Origin: CAVPHV01 sp963704825
Lineage (GTDB): Bacteria; Actinomycetota; Acidimicrobiia; Spongiisociales; UBA5794
DNA: 64,000 nucleotides
Direction: 5' to 3'
Assembly: GCA_963704825.1 (NCBI GenBank)
Contig: CAVPHV010000001.1
Coordinates: 124,001-188,000, forward strand
The position numbers and the translations under genes are program-made. Positions 44,010 through 53,887 of this stretch are shown here, piece after piece (the stretch's first letter is position 1; every line of letters begins with the position of its first letter). The notes under the pieces are model-generated. The model did not search any database, had not been told where the DNA came from, and was given only the letters and a program-made list of their open reading frames with translations.

Positions 44010-45136
44010 GGGGTGAGAACTCCGTCTTCCTTCGCCTGATCCTTCAGTGCCTCGTGCTCCTCGAGAGTTTCGCTGAAGCCGTGGGTGCCGTCCTTGTCGA
44101 TCAGTACGTAGTAGAGGTAGGGCGTCTCGGCAGGATTGGCGGCCGCTTGCAGGGAGGCAACACGGACCCCGCTGATCGGCGTGGGCGGAAGTCCAAACCG
44201 CTGGTAGGTGTTGTAGGGGGAGTCGATCTCGAGGTCGGCGAACGTGACCTCACGTGCCTCGTTGTTGAGCGCGTAGATGATCGTGGCGTCGATCTGCAGC
44301 GCTTGACCCCGCTCCAACCGATTGTGGATGACACTCGACATCAGGGGGCGCTCCTCTTCGAGCTTCGCCTCCTTCTCGATCAACGAGGCGATGATCAGCC
44401 CGTCGTACGGCGTGAGACCCATCTCCTCGAGCAGTGACCAATCGATCGTATCCATGCGAGAGGCAAGTGTGTCGGCGAGGCGCTGGAGGATGGTCTCGGG
44501 CGACGCGCCGACGTTGAACTCATAGGTGTCCGGCGAAAGCAAGCCTTCCCACCGCGTCAGCTCCGGCATTCCTCGCGGTGTCGTCTCGGGTAAGAACGCC
44601 GATTCCACCGTGCCGTCGAGTAGGACGGCGGTCAGTTCTTCGACGGTGTGGGGTGTCTGTGCGGCAATCGACTCCAGCATGTCTTCGATGCGCAACCCTT
44701 CGATCACCCTGAGCCGGACCGACTCGGTCGGAGCGCCCGCGACGAGTTCTCCGATCAGGACGTCGTATTCGGCTCCGGAAACCAGCACGTAGGTCCCGGC
44801 CTTGAGCCGATCGGTGGCACCACGTCGCTCGACCTCCGCCAGGAAGTCGTTCCCATCGGCAATGACGGCTTGCTCCTCGAGCAGGTTACTGATGGTGCGC
44901 GCCGAAGAGCCTGCGGGCACGACAACCGTGACTTCGACACCAGGGGTGATGGCGACGACGGGATCGGGGCTGACCGCATCGGCGAGCCGCAACGCACCGT
45001 TGTATCCCACGACCGCGACCAGTGCCACCACCGCGACGACGCCGAGAAACTTGACAATGCCCCATACCCAGCCCGGTACGTTTCCGCCGGGCTCAGGACT
45101 CTCGACCTGGTCCTCGATTACCGGTGTTGTCGTCAT
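44006..45136 (-). CDS. mltG: Endolytic murein transglycosylase MltG
   Basis: A 376-residue membrane enzyme that cuts new glycan strands. A single N-terminal membrane anchor (about 22-45) precedes a LysM-like region and the YceG catalytic domain: RWEGLLSPDTYEF, the catalytic Glu in ASLIEKEA, then SSVIHNRLERG, LQIDATI and SPYNTYQRFGLPPTPIS. ATG overlaps the ruvX stop (ATGA). Confidence 0.94.
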   Translation of the reverse strand: MTTTPVIEDQVESPEPGGNVPGWVWGIVKFLGVVAVVALVAVVGYNGALRLADAVSPDPVVAITPGVEVTVVVPAGSSARTISNLLEEQAVIADGNDFLAEVERRGATDRLKAGTYVLVSGAEYDVLIGELVAGAPTESVRLRVIEGLRIEDMLESIAAQTPHTVEELTAVLLDGTVESAFLPETTPRGMPELTRWEGLLSPDTYEFNVGASPETILQRLADTLASRMDTIDWSLLEEMGLTPYDGLIIASLIEKEAKLEEERPLMSSVIHNRLERGQALQIDATIIYALNNEAREVTFADLEIDSPYNTYQRFGLPPTPISGVRVASLQAAANPAETPYLYYVLIDKDGTHGFSETLEEHEALKDQAKEDGVLTP

Positions 45137-45561
45137 GGTTCCTCTCTGCGGGTCCGGTCTAAGTACCCCTGGAGCATGAGCGCCGCGGCCACCTTGTCCG
45201 TTGTGTCGCGCCGTTTGCTGCGGCGCATTCCATCGCCGACGAGAAGACGCTCCGCCTGCACCGAGGTGAAGCGTTCATCCGCATACACCACCTCTTGGCC
45301 GGTGATGGCTCGCACCTCATCGCCAAAACGGCGTGCGCTGTCTGCGGCCGCTCCCTCGGTACCCGACAGTGAAACGGGTAGACCGACCACGATGGTTCCC
45401 ACGTCGTACTCCGCACACATCGTCCGGAGCCGTTTCGCCAGGTCCTCGGTACGCCGGTCGATGACCGTGAACGGCGAGGCGATGATACCCAGGGGGTCGG
45501 ACAACGCGACGCCTATTCGTCGCTCTCCCGGGTCGAGCCCGAGCACCCGGGAGTCGCTCAC
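45133..45561 (-). CDS. ruvX: Putative pre-16S rRNA nuclease RuvX/YqgF
   Basis: A 142-residue RNase H-fold protein, implicated in 16S rRNA 5' maturation. Seen: VLGLDPGERRIGVALSDPLG with the first Asp, VVGLPVSLSG, VYADERFTSVQAE and a final Asp in RDTTDKVAAALMLQGYLD. GTG start overlapping the alaS stop by 4 nt. Confidence 0.94.
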   Translation of the reverse strand: MSDSRVLGLDPGERRIGVALSDPLGIIASPFTVIDRRTEDLAKRLRTMCAEYDVGTIVVGLPVSLSGTEGAAADSARRFGDEVRAITGQEVVYADERFTSVQAERLLVGDGMRRSKRRDTTDKVAAALMLQGYLDRTRREEP

Positions 45562-48179
45562 AGTTCGCCCAACGCCTCCCGAGCGCCTGCCGCGGCCGCT
45601 TCGAGGGCGGCACCGATCTCGTCGCCACGTGGCCCGCCCGCCTGGGCGAGCTGGGGATCACGGCTGCCGCCGCCACCGAGGACCCGGGCAGCGGGCTCGA
45701 TGATCGTTCCGGCGGAAACGCCGGCCGCCACCAGATCCGGCGTGACGAAGCCGACCAACACGCCCTTCCCGTCGAGACTCGACCCCAATACCCCGATGCC
45801 GGAGCCCATTTGCTCCCTCACCTGGTGCGCCAGGGCACGCAGCTCATCGCCGTCGAAGCCATCGACGGCACCGATGAGAACCCCGTGATCGCCGTGGGAC
45901 TCGAGCTGATCGAAGAGCGTGGAGGCGATCTCAGATCGGGCCTGGGCCTCGTAGCGCTCGATCCGCTCCTCTTGATCATGGAGGCGCACCATCAGCCCAT
46001 CCGCAGCTTGCCGCAACTGGGCAGGTTGCGTCCGCAGCGTTCCCGCCAGCGACTCGAGCTCACTTCGCAGACCGATCAGATGCTCGAAAGCGGCCACCCC
46101 GGTCAATGCGTCGACCCGCCGGGTGTTGGCAGCGACCGAACCTTCCGACACGATGATCAACGGCCCGATCTGGCCGGTTGACGGCACGTGGGTTCCGCCA
46201 CAGAATTCCGTTGAGTAGTCCCCGGCCTTGACCACCCGGACCCGATCGCCGTACTTGTCGCCAAAGAACGCCAACGCCCCCATCTCCTCGGCGTCCTCCT
46301 TTGACGTCTCGAGGGTGGCCACCCTGGCGTTCTCGATGACGCGCTCATTCACCTGACGCTCGACCTCGAGGATCTGGTCACCGTCGAGGGCCGCATAGTG
46401 CGAGAAGTCGAACCTGAGCCGGTCGGGGGCGACGAGAGAGCCGGCCTGGTGGGCATGGTCACCGACCACTTGGCGCAGCGCCCAGTGCAAGAGGTGCGTC
46501 CCTGTGTGGTTCTTGCGGATCCTCTCGCGCCGAGAGTGATCGACCTCGGTTTCGACCTCCTGGCCGACCTGGATGCGGCCGCTGACCACCTTGCCGAGGT
46601 GCCCGTGCAGACCCGGAAGTGCAAACTGGGTATCTCCGACCCGCACCTTTCCGGTGGCACTGACAACCATGCCGGAGTCACCCACCTGACCCCCCGATTC
46701 GGCATAGAACGGAGTGCGGTCCAGAAAGATCTCGACCTCCTGGCCCTCGTCCGCCCGCTCGACGTTCTCGCCATCGCGGACAATGGAGAGGACGACGGCG
46801 GTGGTGTCTTCGATCTCGTACCCGACAAATTCAGAGCCTTCGACCCCACTCAGCAGGCTGCGGTAGGCATCGGCCTTGGCGGCCGCGTCGCCACCCTTGT
46901 AGGAGCGCCGGGCACGATCCCGCTGCTCCTCCATCATCCGGTGGAACTCGTCGAGGTCCAACATGATCCCCCGTTCGGTGAGGATCTCTTCGGTGAGTTC
47001 CCGCGGAAAGCCGAACGTGTCGTGGAGCTTGAACGCGGTGGCACCGGGGAACACTTCACCCGGGCCCATGGCATCCAGCTCCTGATCGAGCAGTTGATGC
47101 CCAGACTCGAGAGTCCGGCGGAATCCAACCTCTTCGCGCTCGGCCATCTCGGTGATGGCGTCTTGCTTGTCTACGAGTTCCGGATACGCATCTCCCATGG
47201 TGGCCACTGTGGCTGCGATGAGCCTCGGCATGACCAAGTGGTGGGCGTCCAGCAGGAAGGCGTGGCGGACGGCGCGGCGCAGCAAGCGGCGCAGGACGTA
47301 GCCGCGGCCCTCGTTGGATGGGACCACCTTGTCGGAGATCAGGAATGTCACGGCTCTGGCGTGGTCGGCCATGATGCGCAGACTCACGTCGGTGCGTTCT
47401 TGGACGCCGAACGTGCTACCGGTCACGTTCTCGGCTGCGGCGACCACCTCACGAATGCTGTCGGTCTCGAAGACGGTATCGACGCCTTGGAGCACCGTCG
47501 CGATGCGCTCCAGTCCCGCCCCGGTATCGATGTTGCGGGCGGGGAGATCTCCGATGACGTGGTAGGGCTCGTCCTGGATGTGCTGCATGAAGACGAGGTT
47601 CCAGATCTCGACGAAGCGCTCCTCGTCGACGATCGGACCGCCGTCGGGCCCATAGGCTGGGCCTTTGTCGTAGAAGATCTCCGACGATGGCCCACACGGT
47701 CCGGGCACACCCATCTGCCAGAAGTTGTCCCGGCCGCGGCGCTGGAGGTGGCGGGGGTCCACCCCGACGCCGTCAAGCCAGATCGCGGCGGCCTCGTCGT
47801 CGGTCTCGTGCACCGTGAACCACAGCAGCTCAGGATCGAGTCCGAGCCCCTCCGTCACGAGGTCGAAGGCCCAGGGAATCGCCTTCTCTTTGAAGTAGTC
47901 ACCGAAGCTGAAATTGCCGAGCATCTCGAAGAAGGTCAGGTGACGGGCGGTGGTGCCGACGATGTCGATGTCACCGGTGCGGGCGCATTTCTGGACGCTG
48001 GCGGCTCGCAGGTACGGAGGCGTCTCCTCGCCAAGCATGTAGGGCTTGAACGGCACCATGCCGGCGTTTGTCAGAAGCAGAGTGGGATCGATCGGGATCA
48101 ACGAGGCGCTAGGAACAAGCGTGTGCTCCCGCGCCGCGAAGAAATCGAGGAACGTGCGGCGGATTTGGTTGGTTTCCAT
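45558..48179 (-). CDS. alaS: Alanyl-tRNA synthetase
   Basis: An 873-residue class II synthetase. Catalytic domain: EIRRTF-like start (NQIRRTFLDFFAAREHT), TNAGMVPFKPYML, MEMLGNFSFGDYFKE-like segment. Editing domain: zinc ligands in HTGTHLLHWALR and FCGGTHVPSTGQIG. A C-terminal oligomerisation domain ends in GGGGSRDPQLAQAGGP. The ATG at 48179 matches the family start; an ATG 27 nt upstream has no ribosome site either. It heads alaS-ruvX-mltG-aroE. Confidence 0.96.
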   Translation of the reverse strand: METNQIRRTFLDFFAAREHTLVPSASLIPIDPTLLLTNAGMVPFKPYMLGEETPPYLRAASVQKCARTGDIDIVGTTARHLTFFEMLGNFSFGDYFKEKAIPWAFDLVTEGLGLDPELLWFTVHETDDEAAAIWLDGVGVDPRHLQRRGRDNFWQMGVPGPCGPSSEIFYDKGPAYGPDGGPIVDEERFVEIWNLVFMQHIQDEPYHVIGDLPARNIDTGAGLERIATVLQGVDTVFETDSIREVVAAAENVTGSTFGVQERTDVSLRIMADHARAVTFLISDKVVPSNEGRGYVLRRLLRRAVRHAFLLDAHHLVMPRLIAATVATMGDAYPELVDKQDAITEMAEREEVGFRRTLESGHQLLDQELDAMGPGEVFPGATAFKLHDTFGFPRELTEEILTERGIMLDLDEFHRMMEEQRDRARRSYKGGDAAAKADAYRSLLSGVEGSEFVGYEIEDTTAVVLSIVRDGENVERADEGQEVEIFLDRTPFYAESGGQVGDSGMVVSATGKVRVGDTQFALPGLHGHLGKVVSGRIQVGQEVETEVDHSRRERIRKNHTGTHLLHWALRQVVGDHAHQAGSLVAPDRLRFDFSHYAALDGDQILEVERQVNERVIENARVATLETSKEDAEEMGALAFFGDKYGDRVRVVKAGDYSTEFCGGTHVPSTGQIGPLIIVSEGSVAANTRRVDALTGVAAFEHLIGLRSELESLAGTLRTQPAQLRQAADGLMVRLHDQEERIERYEAQARSEIASTLFDQLESHGDHGVLIGAVDGFDGDELRALAHQVREQMGSGIGVLGSSLDGKGVLVGFVTPDLVAAGVSAGTIIEPAARVLGGGGSRDPQLAQAGGPRGDEIGAALEAAAAGAREALGEL

Positions 48180-48230
48180 GAGATTCGCGAGGTTAGCCGG
48201 GAGCATCAGTGCGGGTGCCGGGGTATCTGA

Positions 48231-49568
48231 TCATTCGGCGGGGAACAACGATTCCCGACAGGCGGCGACGAGGGTACCTCGTTCGACCTCGCGGCTCTCC
48301 CCGGTGGCGAGATCCCGGATCTGCGCAGTGCCCGCCGCCCACTCGTCCGGACCGACGATGACGATCAGCCGATGGCCGCGCCGCTCCGCGTACTTGAATT
48401 GGTTGCGCAGCTTCTTCGCCTCGGGATACACCTCGACGCTCAATCCGGCGCTGCGCAACTCCCCTCCGAGGGCGACGTAGTCGTCGCCCCGCTCCGCGTC
48501 GAAAAAGGCAACCAACACGTCGGCTGCCCCGGCTCGTGGGGCGCCTGCCTCGAGCTCATCCATGGCGGCAAGGAGGCGGTCGACACCGAGTGAGGCTCCA
48601 ATGCCGGGAAGGCGGTGATTGGTGTAGACGGAAGCGAGGTCGTCGTACCGGCCTCCCGAACAACAGCTCCCGATTTCCGGCAGGTCGGTCAGGAAGGTCT
48701 CCACCACGGTGCCGGTGTAGTAGTCCAGCCCGCGGGCGATGCTCACGTCGACCAGCAGCCGGTCTTGCGGCATGCCCGCAGCCTGTGTTCCGGCCACCAC
48801 GGACCGCAGATCAGCGACGCCGCTGCGGCCGGTGGCTGAGGCGCCGACCGCGGCTTCGAGAGCATCGAGGACCTCGGCGTTGGTCCCCGAAATCCGCGCG
48901 AAGTCGAGGATCCTCAACGACTCCTCCCGTTCGATGCCGGCCGACTTCTCGAGCTCATCCACCACACCATCGACCCCGATCTTGGGCAGCTTGTCGATGG
49001 CGCGCAGCACCGCGGCACTGCGGTCGGCGATTCCGAGCGTTTCCAACATGCCGTTGAGTACCTTGCGGTTGTTGATCCGAACCGTGAAGCGTTCAAACCC
49101 GAATGCGACGAAGAGATCGTGGATCACCAGAATGGTTTCGACGTCTGCGTAGGTGCTCTCCGTGCCGATGGTGTCGAAGTCGCATTGCATGAACTCGCGA
49201 TACCGTCCGCGCTGCGGGTTCTCGGCACGCCACACCGGGCCGACGTGGTAGCGCTTGAAGGGAGTCCCCACGACGCCGACGTGTTGGGCGATGAAGCGAG
49301 CGAGAGGAACCGTCAAATCAAATCGCATGGCGATGTCGCGCCCGCCTCGGTCCTCGAATCGATAGAGCTGCTTATCGCTCTCGTCGCCACCCTTCCCCAG
49401 GAGAATCTCCGAGTACTCGAGCGCGGGAGTATCGATTGGGGCAAACCCGTACGACCGATACACCGCCTTGGCGGTGTCGATCAGCCATTCGCGGCGCAGC
49501 ATCGCTTCGGGCAGGAAATCGCGAAAGCCCTTGAGAGTGCGGGGTTTGATGCGGTCGTGGTCCGTCAT
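48231..49568 (-). CDS. hisS: Histidyl-tRNA synthetase
   Basis: A 445-residue class II synthetase. Seen: KGFRDFLPEAMLRR, motif 1 region TPALEYSEILLGKGG, motif 2 GPVWRAENPQRGRYREFMQCD, histidine-specific GLDYYTGTVVE and motif 3 GIGASLGVDRLLA, then the anticodon-binding domain. ATG at 49568 with AGGA 9 nt upstream. About 50 nt before alaS. Confidence 0.96.
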   Translation of the reverse strand: MTDHDRIKPRTLKGFRDFLPEAMLRREWLIDTAKAVYRSYGFAPIDTPALEYSEILLGKGGDESDKQLYRFEDRGGRDIAMRFDLTVPLARFIAQHVGVVGTPFKRYHVGPVWRAENPQRGRYREFMQCDFDTIGTESTYADVETILVIHDLFVAFGFERFTVRINNRKVLNGMLETLGIADRSAAVLRAIDKLPKIGVDGVVDELEKSAGIEREESLRILDFARISGTNAEVLDALEAAVGASATGRSGVADLRSVVAGTQAAGMPQDRLLVDVSIARGLDYYTGTVVETFLTDLPEIGSCCSGGRYDDLASVYTNHRLPGIGASLGVDRLLAAMDELEAGAPRAGAADVLVAFFDAERGDDYVALGGELRSAGLSVEVYPEAKKLRNQFKYAERRGHRLIVIVGPDEWAAGTAQIRDLATGESREVERGTLVAACRESLFPAE

Positions 49569-49637
49569 TGCTGATGTCCTGGTTCGGTGGCTGGCAGACG
49601 ACAAGCTAGCCGCCCGGAGTGGTCCCGAACCGATCCG

Positions 49638-49874
49638 TCAGCCGGAATGGCGTGCGTTGTCGACATCAGCTGGAGCTGCCGCGGCAGCTTCTGTGGCCGG
49701 CTTGATGCGAGCTGCCGCCGCGTCAAGGGCCTCGGCCACGCTGAGGGCGCCGGTTTTTGCCATGCTCTCGGGAGTCAACTGGCCGCGGGCGCGACGGACC
49801 TGGGTGCTCAGGTAGGCGAGAGCCCCGAACATCGAGGCTGCCCCCAGGAAGAACCAACGAATACGCTTCAGCAT
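49638..49874 (-). CDS. Small membrane protein of unknown function
   Basis: A 78-residue protein: basic MLKRIRWFF start, one hydrophobic helix (about 8-23), then a polar, Ala-rich tail (AEALDAAAARIKPATEAAAAA). No family recognised. It lies between rarA and hisS, a place where many actinobacteria have a short protein of this kind before alaS. Not matched to any known protein here. Confidence 0.6.
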   Translation of the reverse strand: MLKRIRWFFLGAASMFGALAYLSTQVRRARGQLTPESMAKTGALSVAEALDAAAARIKPATEAAAAAPADVDNARHSG

Positions 49875-49936
49875 GCGCCGGAGATTAGTGAGACCGGCGC
49901 AAATCCGGCTACCTCGCTGCGCACCAAGCCGAAGCT

Positions 49937-51280
49937 TCAGCCACGCCCGCTCTTGCCAAGTGCCTCGTCGATGGCACGCAACCTGTCGGCCAAGCGGGCC
50001 TCTTCGCCGAGCCGCTTCGGTTGAAAAGCGAAGGCACGGATGGCTTCGTCGGGTAGATACTGCTGGGGGGTGATCGCCTCATCGTGATCGTGGGGATAGA
50101 TGTAGCCGACGCCATCTCCCAACGCCTTCTGTCCGGCGTGGGCAGCCGACCGAAGGTGGGGCGGAACGCGCGCCGCCGGGCTCTCGTCGACAAGCCGACG
50201 GCTGCGGCCGATGGCATCTGCGACGCTGTCGGACTTGGGAGCGGTGGCGAGGTAAATGACGGCGTGGGTCAGCGCGTAGGCGCCCTCCGGCAAGCCAATG
50301 ACCTCGAGCGCCCGGAAGGCGTCGACCGCGATGGCAAGCGCCCGGTTGTCTGCCAGCCCGATGTCCTCGGATGCGAGGATGATCATGCGACGGGCGATGA
50401 ACTTGGGGTCTTCACCCGCCGCGAGCATGGTGTGTAACCAATAGAGGGCGGCGTCAACGTCTGATCCCCGCATGCTCTTGATGAACGCCGAAATGATGTC
50501 GTAGTGGCGGTCGGCTGATTTGTCGTAACGAATCACTCGACGCTGCAGTGCTTCGCTCACGTCGTCAAGCGTGATCGTGGCGCGGCCCCTGCCGCCGGCG
50601 ATGCGGACTGCCACCTCGAGAGAATTGAGCGCCAGCCGGGCATCGCCTCCGACCCGCTCCGCCAGCGCCTCGAGGGCATCAGGTTCGAGCGATACTCCGC
50701 CGCCCACGCCTCGCATCGGGTCGTCAACCGCTCGCGTCAGCAACTCGGCTACATCCTCGGGACCAAGCGGTTCGGTGCGAAACATGGTGGAGCGACTGAC
50801 CAGCGGAGAGTTCACCTCGAAGAACGGGTTCTCGGTCGTTGCCCCCACCAAGATGACGGTCCCGTCTTCAACGCCGGGAAGTAGCGCATCTTGCTGCGAC
50901 TTGGTGAACCGATGGATTTCGTCGAGGAAGAGCAGCGTCCGGCCCCGGTCTTCTTCGATCCGCCTGGTCGCCGCCGCCAGGATCTCCCGAACCTCCTTGA
51001 CTCCCGCTGAGGTGGCAGAGAGCTGCTCGAAGCGTGCTCCGCTGTTGCCGGCCACAAGGCGGGCCAGCGTCGTCTTGCCGGTGCCCGGTGGGCCCCACAG
51101 GATCATGGAGACCGGTTGGCCGGACTCGACGATCGATCGAAACGCTGCTCCCGGAGCGGTCAGATGGGGCTGACCCACGACCTCATCGAGAGTGGCGGGC
51201 CGCATCCGCGCCGGCAACGGCGCGACTGACCTGCGCTTGGTGGCTCGTTGCTGAGCAAAAAGGTCGTCTTGATCGGACAT
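49937..51280 (-). CDS. rarA: Replication-associated recombination protein A (RarA/MgsA AAA+ ATPase)
   Basis: A 447-residue clamp-loader-like ATPase acting at stalled forks. Seen: RMRPATLDEVVGQ, Walker A GPPGTGKT (63-70), Walker B LLFLDEIHRF, sensor 1 ATTENPFF, sensor 2 region GGDARLALNSLE, and the C-terminal tetramerisation domain with HYDIISAFIKSMRGSD and IILASEDIGLAD. ATG at 51280. Full length. Confidence 0.96.
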   Translation of the reverse strand: MSDQDDLFAQQRATKRRSVAPLPARMRPATLDEVVGQPHLTAPGAAFRSIVESGQPVSMILWGPPGTGKTTLARLVAGNSGARFEQLSATSAGVKEVREILAAATRRIEEDRGRTLLFLDEIHRFTKSQQDALLPGVEDGTVILVGATTENPFFEVNSPLVSRSTMFRTEPLGPEDVAELLTRAVDDPMRGVGGGVSLEPDALEALAERVGGDARLALNSLEVAVRIAGGRGRATITLDDVSEALQRRVIRYDKSADRHYDIISAFIKSMRGSDVDAALYWLHTMLAAGEDPKFIARRMIILASEDIGLADNRALAIAVDAFRALEVIGLPEGAYALTHAVIYLATAPKSDSVADAIGRSRRLVDESPAARVPPHLRSAAHAGQKALGDGVGYIYPHDHDEAITPQQYLPDEAIRAFAFQPKRLGEEARLADRLRAIDEALGKSGRG

Positions 51281-51346
51281 CGATTGACCCCCGGGTCGTC
51301 GTGGCTCACGGGTCCGTCGTGGTTGTTGGTGCGGACCCGTTCTCCC

Positions 51347-53134
51347 TCAGCTCGATTCCGACGCCTCCCACGCGGCGCGGACTTCCGGCAGCACATCGAT
51401 GCCGAGTTCGCCCAACTGGGCAGCTTCGACCCTGCTGGGAGATCCGGTCAGAGGATCGGAGCCTGTCTGCGTCTTGGGGAACGGAATCACCTCCCGGATG
51501 TTCGGCTCGCCCTGCAGAATGGAGATCATCCGGTCGACCCCGATGGCAAATCCGGCGTGGGGCGGTGTCCCGTAACGCAACGCTTCCAGGAACCACCCGA
51601 ACCGACGCTCGGCATCCTCGGCCGAGATACCCAAGATCTCGAATACCTGGGCCTGCACCTGCGGATCGTGAATCCTGACGCTGCCCGACCCGAGTTCGCT
51701 GCCGTTGAGGACCATGTCGTAGGACTTCGAAATCGCCGTCTCGGGTGAGTTGCGCATCTCCTCGACCGAAACGGGCGCGGTAAACGCGTGATGGGCGGGA
51801 ACCATGGAGCCGTCTTCGGCAACCTCGAAGACGGGGAAGTCGACAATGAAGAGGAAGGCAAGGTCGTCGTGGCCATCGGGTTGGCCGTAGTCGAGCCGGA
51901 GCTGACCCAGCGTGCGGCCGACCACCGCCGCTTGGTCGGCCACGATGAACAGCACGTTGCCGGGCGCCGCATCCAGTTCCCTCTTGAGGCCATCGAGTTC
52001 GCCGTCACCGAGGAATTTGGCAACCGGGGATCGCAGCGACCCGTCGGACTCAACCACCATCCAAACGAGACCGGCGGCTCCGAGATCCCGGGCGCGCTGC
52101 GCAGCAGCATCAAGACCAGAACGCGCCATGTCGCGGGTCCCGATGTTGATGCCACGCACCACGCCACCATCAGCCATAACGCCGGCAAAGGCGCGGAACT
52201 CGGTGCCGGCGAACACCGCCGAGAGGTCTTTGATCTCCATCCCGAACCGGATGTCCGGCTTGTCTGTTCCGTACCGAGCCATCGCATCGGCGTAGGTCAT
52301 CCGCGGGAACGGACGCGGCAGATCGACGTCGCGCACATCGCTGACGACGGCAACGGCGATGTCTTCGAGCGTTGCGAGTACGTCGTCTTGGCCCCAGAAA
52401 GACCCCTCGAGATCGAGCTGGGTGAACTCGACCTGGCGGTCGGCACGAAAGTCCTCGTCGCGGTAACACCTGGCAACCTGGTAGTACCGCTCAACGCCGC
52501 CGATCATCAACAACTGCTTGAAGAGCTGAGGCGACTGGGGAAGCGCATAGAAATGGCCCTTGCGTAGCCGGCTCGGCACGAGCATGTCGCGGGCACCTTC
52601 CGGGGTGGAAGCAATCAGCGTTGGAGTCTCGATTTCGAGAAACCCCTTGTCGTCGAGCACTCTGCGCATGGCGCGGATCGTGGTCGCACGGTTGCGCAGG
52701 TTCGCCGCCATCCGCGGAGTCCGCAGATCGAGGTAGCGGTACTGGAGGCGCCTCTCTTCGGTGACGTCCACCCTGCCGTCAAGCTGGAAAGGCAGCGTCT
52801 CTGCCGTGCTGAGCACCTCCAGTTCCTCGGCCTCGACTTCCACGCCACCTGTCGGCAGATCGGGGTTGTCGGTGCCCGCCGGACGTGGTTTCACGGTGCC
52901 GCGCACCGCAATGCAGTACTCGCGCTTGAGGTTGCCCGCCTCGTCCATGGCGCCGGCAGCGACATCTGGGCGAAACACGACCTGAACCACCCCGGATGCG
53001 TCTCGCAGAGTGACGAACGTGACGCCGCCCTGATCGCGAATACGCTCGGCCCAACCTGCCAAGTGGACCTCGCGGTCTGCGTCGCCAGGCCGAAGCTCCC
53101 CGGCATGAACGGTTCTCAGCGGCTGGATGCCCAT
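51347..53134 (-). CDS. aspS: Aspartyl-tRNA synthetase (possibly non-discriminating)
   Basis: A 595-residue bacterial-type AspRS. N-terminal OB anticodon domain (VHLAGWAERIRDQGGVTFV), motif 2 (RYYQVARCYRDEDFRADRQVEFTQLD), the large GAD insert domain (about 290-420), FLFIVDFPVFE and motif 3 (GFAIGVDRMISIL). A bacterial lineage without GlnRS/AsnRS would use it for tRNA-Asn too, but that cannot be judged here. ATG start at 53134. Confidence 0.96.
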   Translation of the reverse strand: MGIQPLRTVHAGELRPGDADREVHLAGWAERIRDQGGVTFVTLRDASGVVQVVFRPDVAAGAMDEAGNLKREYCIAVRGTVKPRPAGTDNPDLPTGGVEVEAEELEVLSTAETLPFQLDGRVDVTEERRLQYRYLDLRTPRMAANLRNRATTIRAMRRVLDDKGFLEIETPTLIASTPEGARDMLVPSRLRKGHFYALPQSPQLFKQLLMIGGVERYYQVARCYRDEDFRADRQVEFTQLDLEGSFWGQDDVLATLEDIAVAVVSDVRDVDLPRPFPRMTYADAMARYGTDKPDIRFGMEIKDLSAVFAGTEFRAFAGVMADGGVVRGINIGTRDMARSGLDAAAQRARDLGAAGLVWMVVESDGSLRSPVAKFLGDGELDGLKRELDAAPGNVLFIVADQAAVVGRTLGQLRLDYGQPDGHDDLAFLFIVDFPVFEVAEDGSMVPAHHAFTAPVSVEEMRNSPETAISKSYDMVLNGSELGSGSVRIHDPQVQAQVFEILGISAEDAERRFGWFLEALRYGTPPHAGFAIGVDRMISILQGEPNIREVIPFPKTQTGSDPLTGSPSRVEAAQLGELGIDVLPEVRAAWEASESS

Positions 53135-53205
53135 GGGGCGTGCTCCTCGACTCTCGTGCGGTGAATTGGTGGATCGTCGCCCACCGAAGATGGCCGGCGA
53201 CGGAC

Positions 53206-53883
53206 TTACGGCCCCGACAACTCTTGGAGGAAAGGGTTGATGAGCCGCTCGCGGGCCAGAGTAGTCGCCGGTCCGTGGCCGGGAAGCACCTCAGTGTCTG
53301 CGGGCAGCGGCAACACCTGCGACGCCATGGACCGCATCAGGGTGTCGTAGTCCCCGCCGGGAAGGTCGGTGCGGCCGATCGAGCCGGCAAAGAGTTGGTC
53401 GCCGGAAAACAACACGCCCTCGTCGCGGAGAAGGAAGCAACAGTGCCCCGGCGTATGACCCGGCGTGTGGAGGACCTCGAACGTCATATCGGCAACATCG
53501 AGTTGCTGGCCGTCCGCCAACGGCTCGTAGTGATCCGGTGGCGCGAATGGCGCCGCCTGGTCCTCATCCAACGCAACCCCAAAGAGCATCCGCAGTTGGT
53601 CGGCAGGGTGCAGCGAGAGGAAGTCATCATCCGGATGCACAAAGGCGGGCACTCCGGTGGCTCGGACTACTCCCCCGGCGCCCCCAGCGTGATCGATGTG
53701 ACCGTGGGTGACCAACAGCGCAACCGGGGTCAGGTCGTGTTTTGCCAGCATGGCGCCGATTCCGTCGGGGTCCGGAGGGGCATCGATCACCGCGGCGGGA
53801 CCGCCGGAATCAGGAGCCACGACGTAGCAGTTGGTTTCTGCCACCCAGAGGGAGCGGAAGTCGATGAGCAGCGATGCGGCCAC
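53206..53883 (-). CDS. Metallo-beta-lactamase-fold hydrolase (glyoxalase II-like)
   Basis: A 225-residue MBL-fold hydrolase. Metal-binding motif THGHIDHAGG (about residue 60), further ligands in HTPGHTPGHCCF, FSGDQLF and PGHGPATT. No glyoxalase II C-terminal domain, so substrate is open (thioester or related). GTG at 53883 chosen because it follows the rel stop by 4 nt; the frame is open further upstream inside rel. This gene after rel is a recurrent actinobacterial arrangement. Confidence 0.87.
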   Translation of the reverse strand: MAASLLIDFRSLWVAETNCYVVAPDSGGPAAVIDAPPDPDGIGAMLAKHDLTPVALLVTHGHIDHAGGAGGVVRATGVPAFVHPDDDFLSLHPADQLRMLFGVALDEDQAAPFAPPDHYEPLADGQQLDVADMTFEVLHTPGHTPGHCCFLLRDEGVLFSGDQLFAGSIGRTDLPGGDYDTLMRSMASQVLPLPADTEVLPGHGPATTLARERLINPFLQELSGP

Positions 53884-53887
53884 TGGC

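Noticed and set aside
46398..48230. 610-codon plus-strand open frame opposite alaS
   Set aside because: Shadow of alaS; no ribosome site and no known motifs, while the AlaRS motifs are intact on the minus strand.
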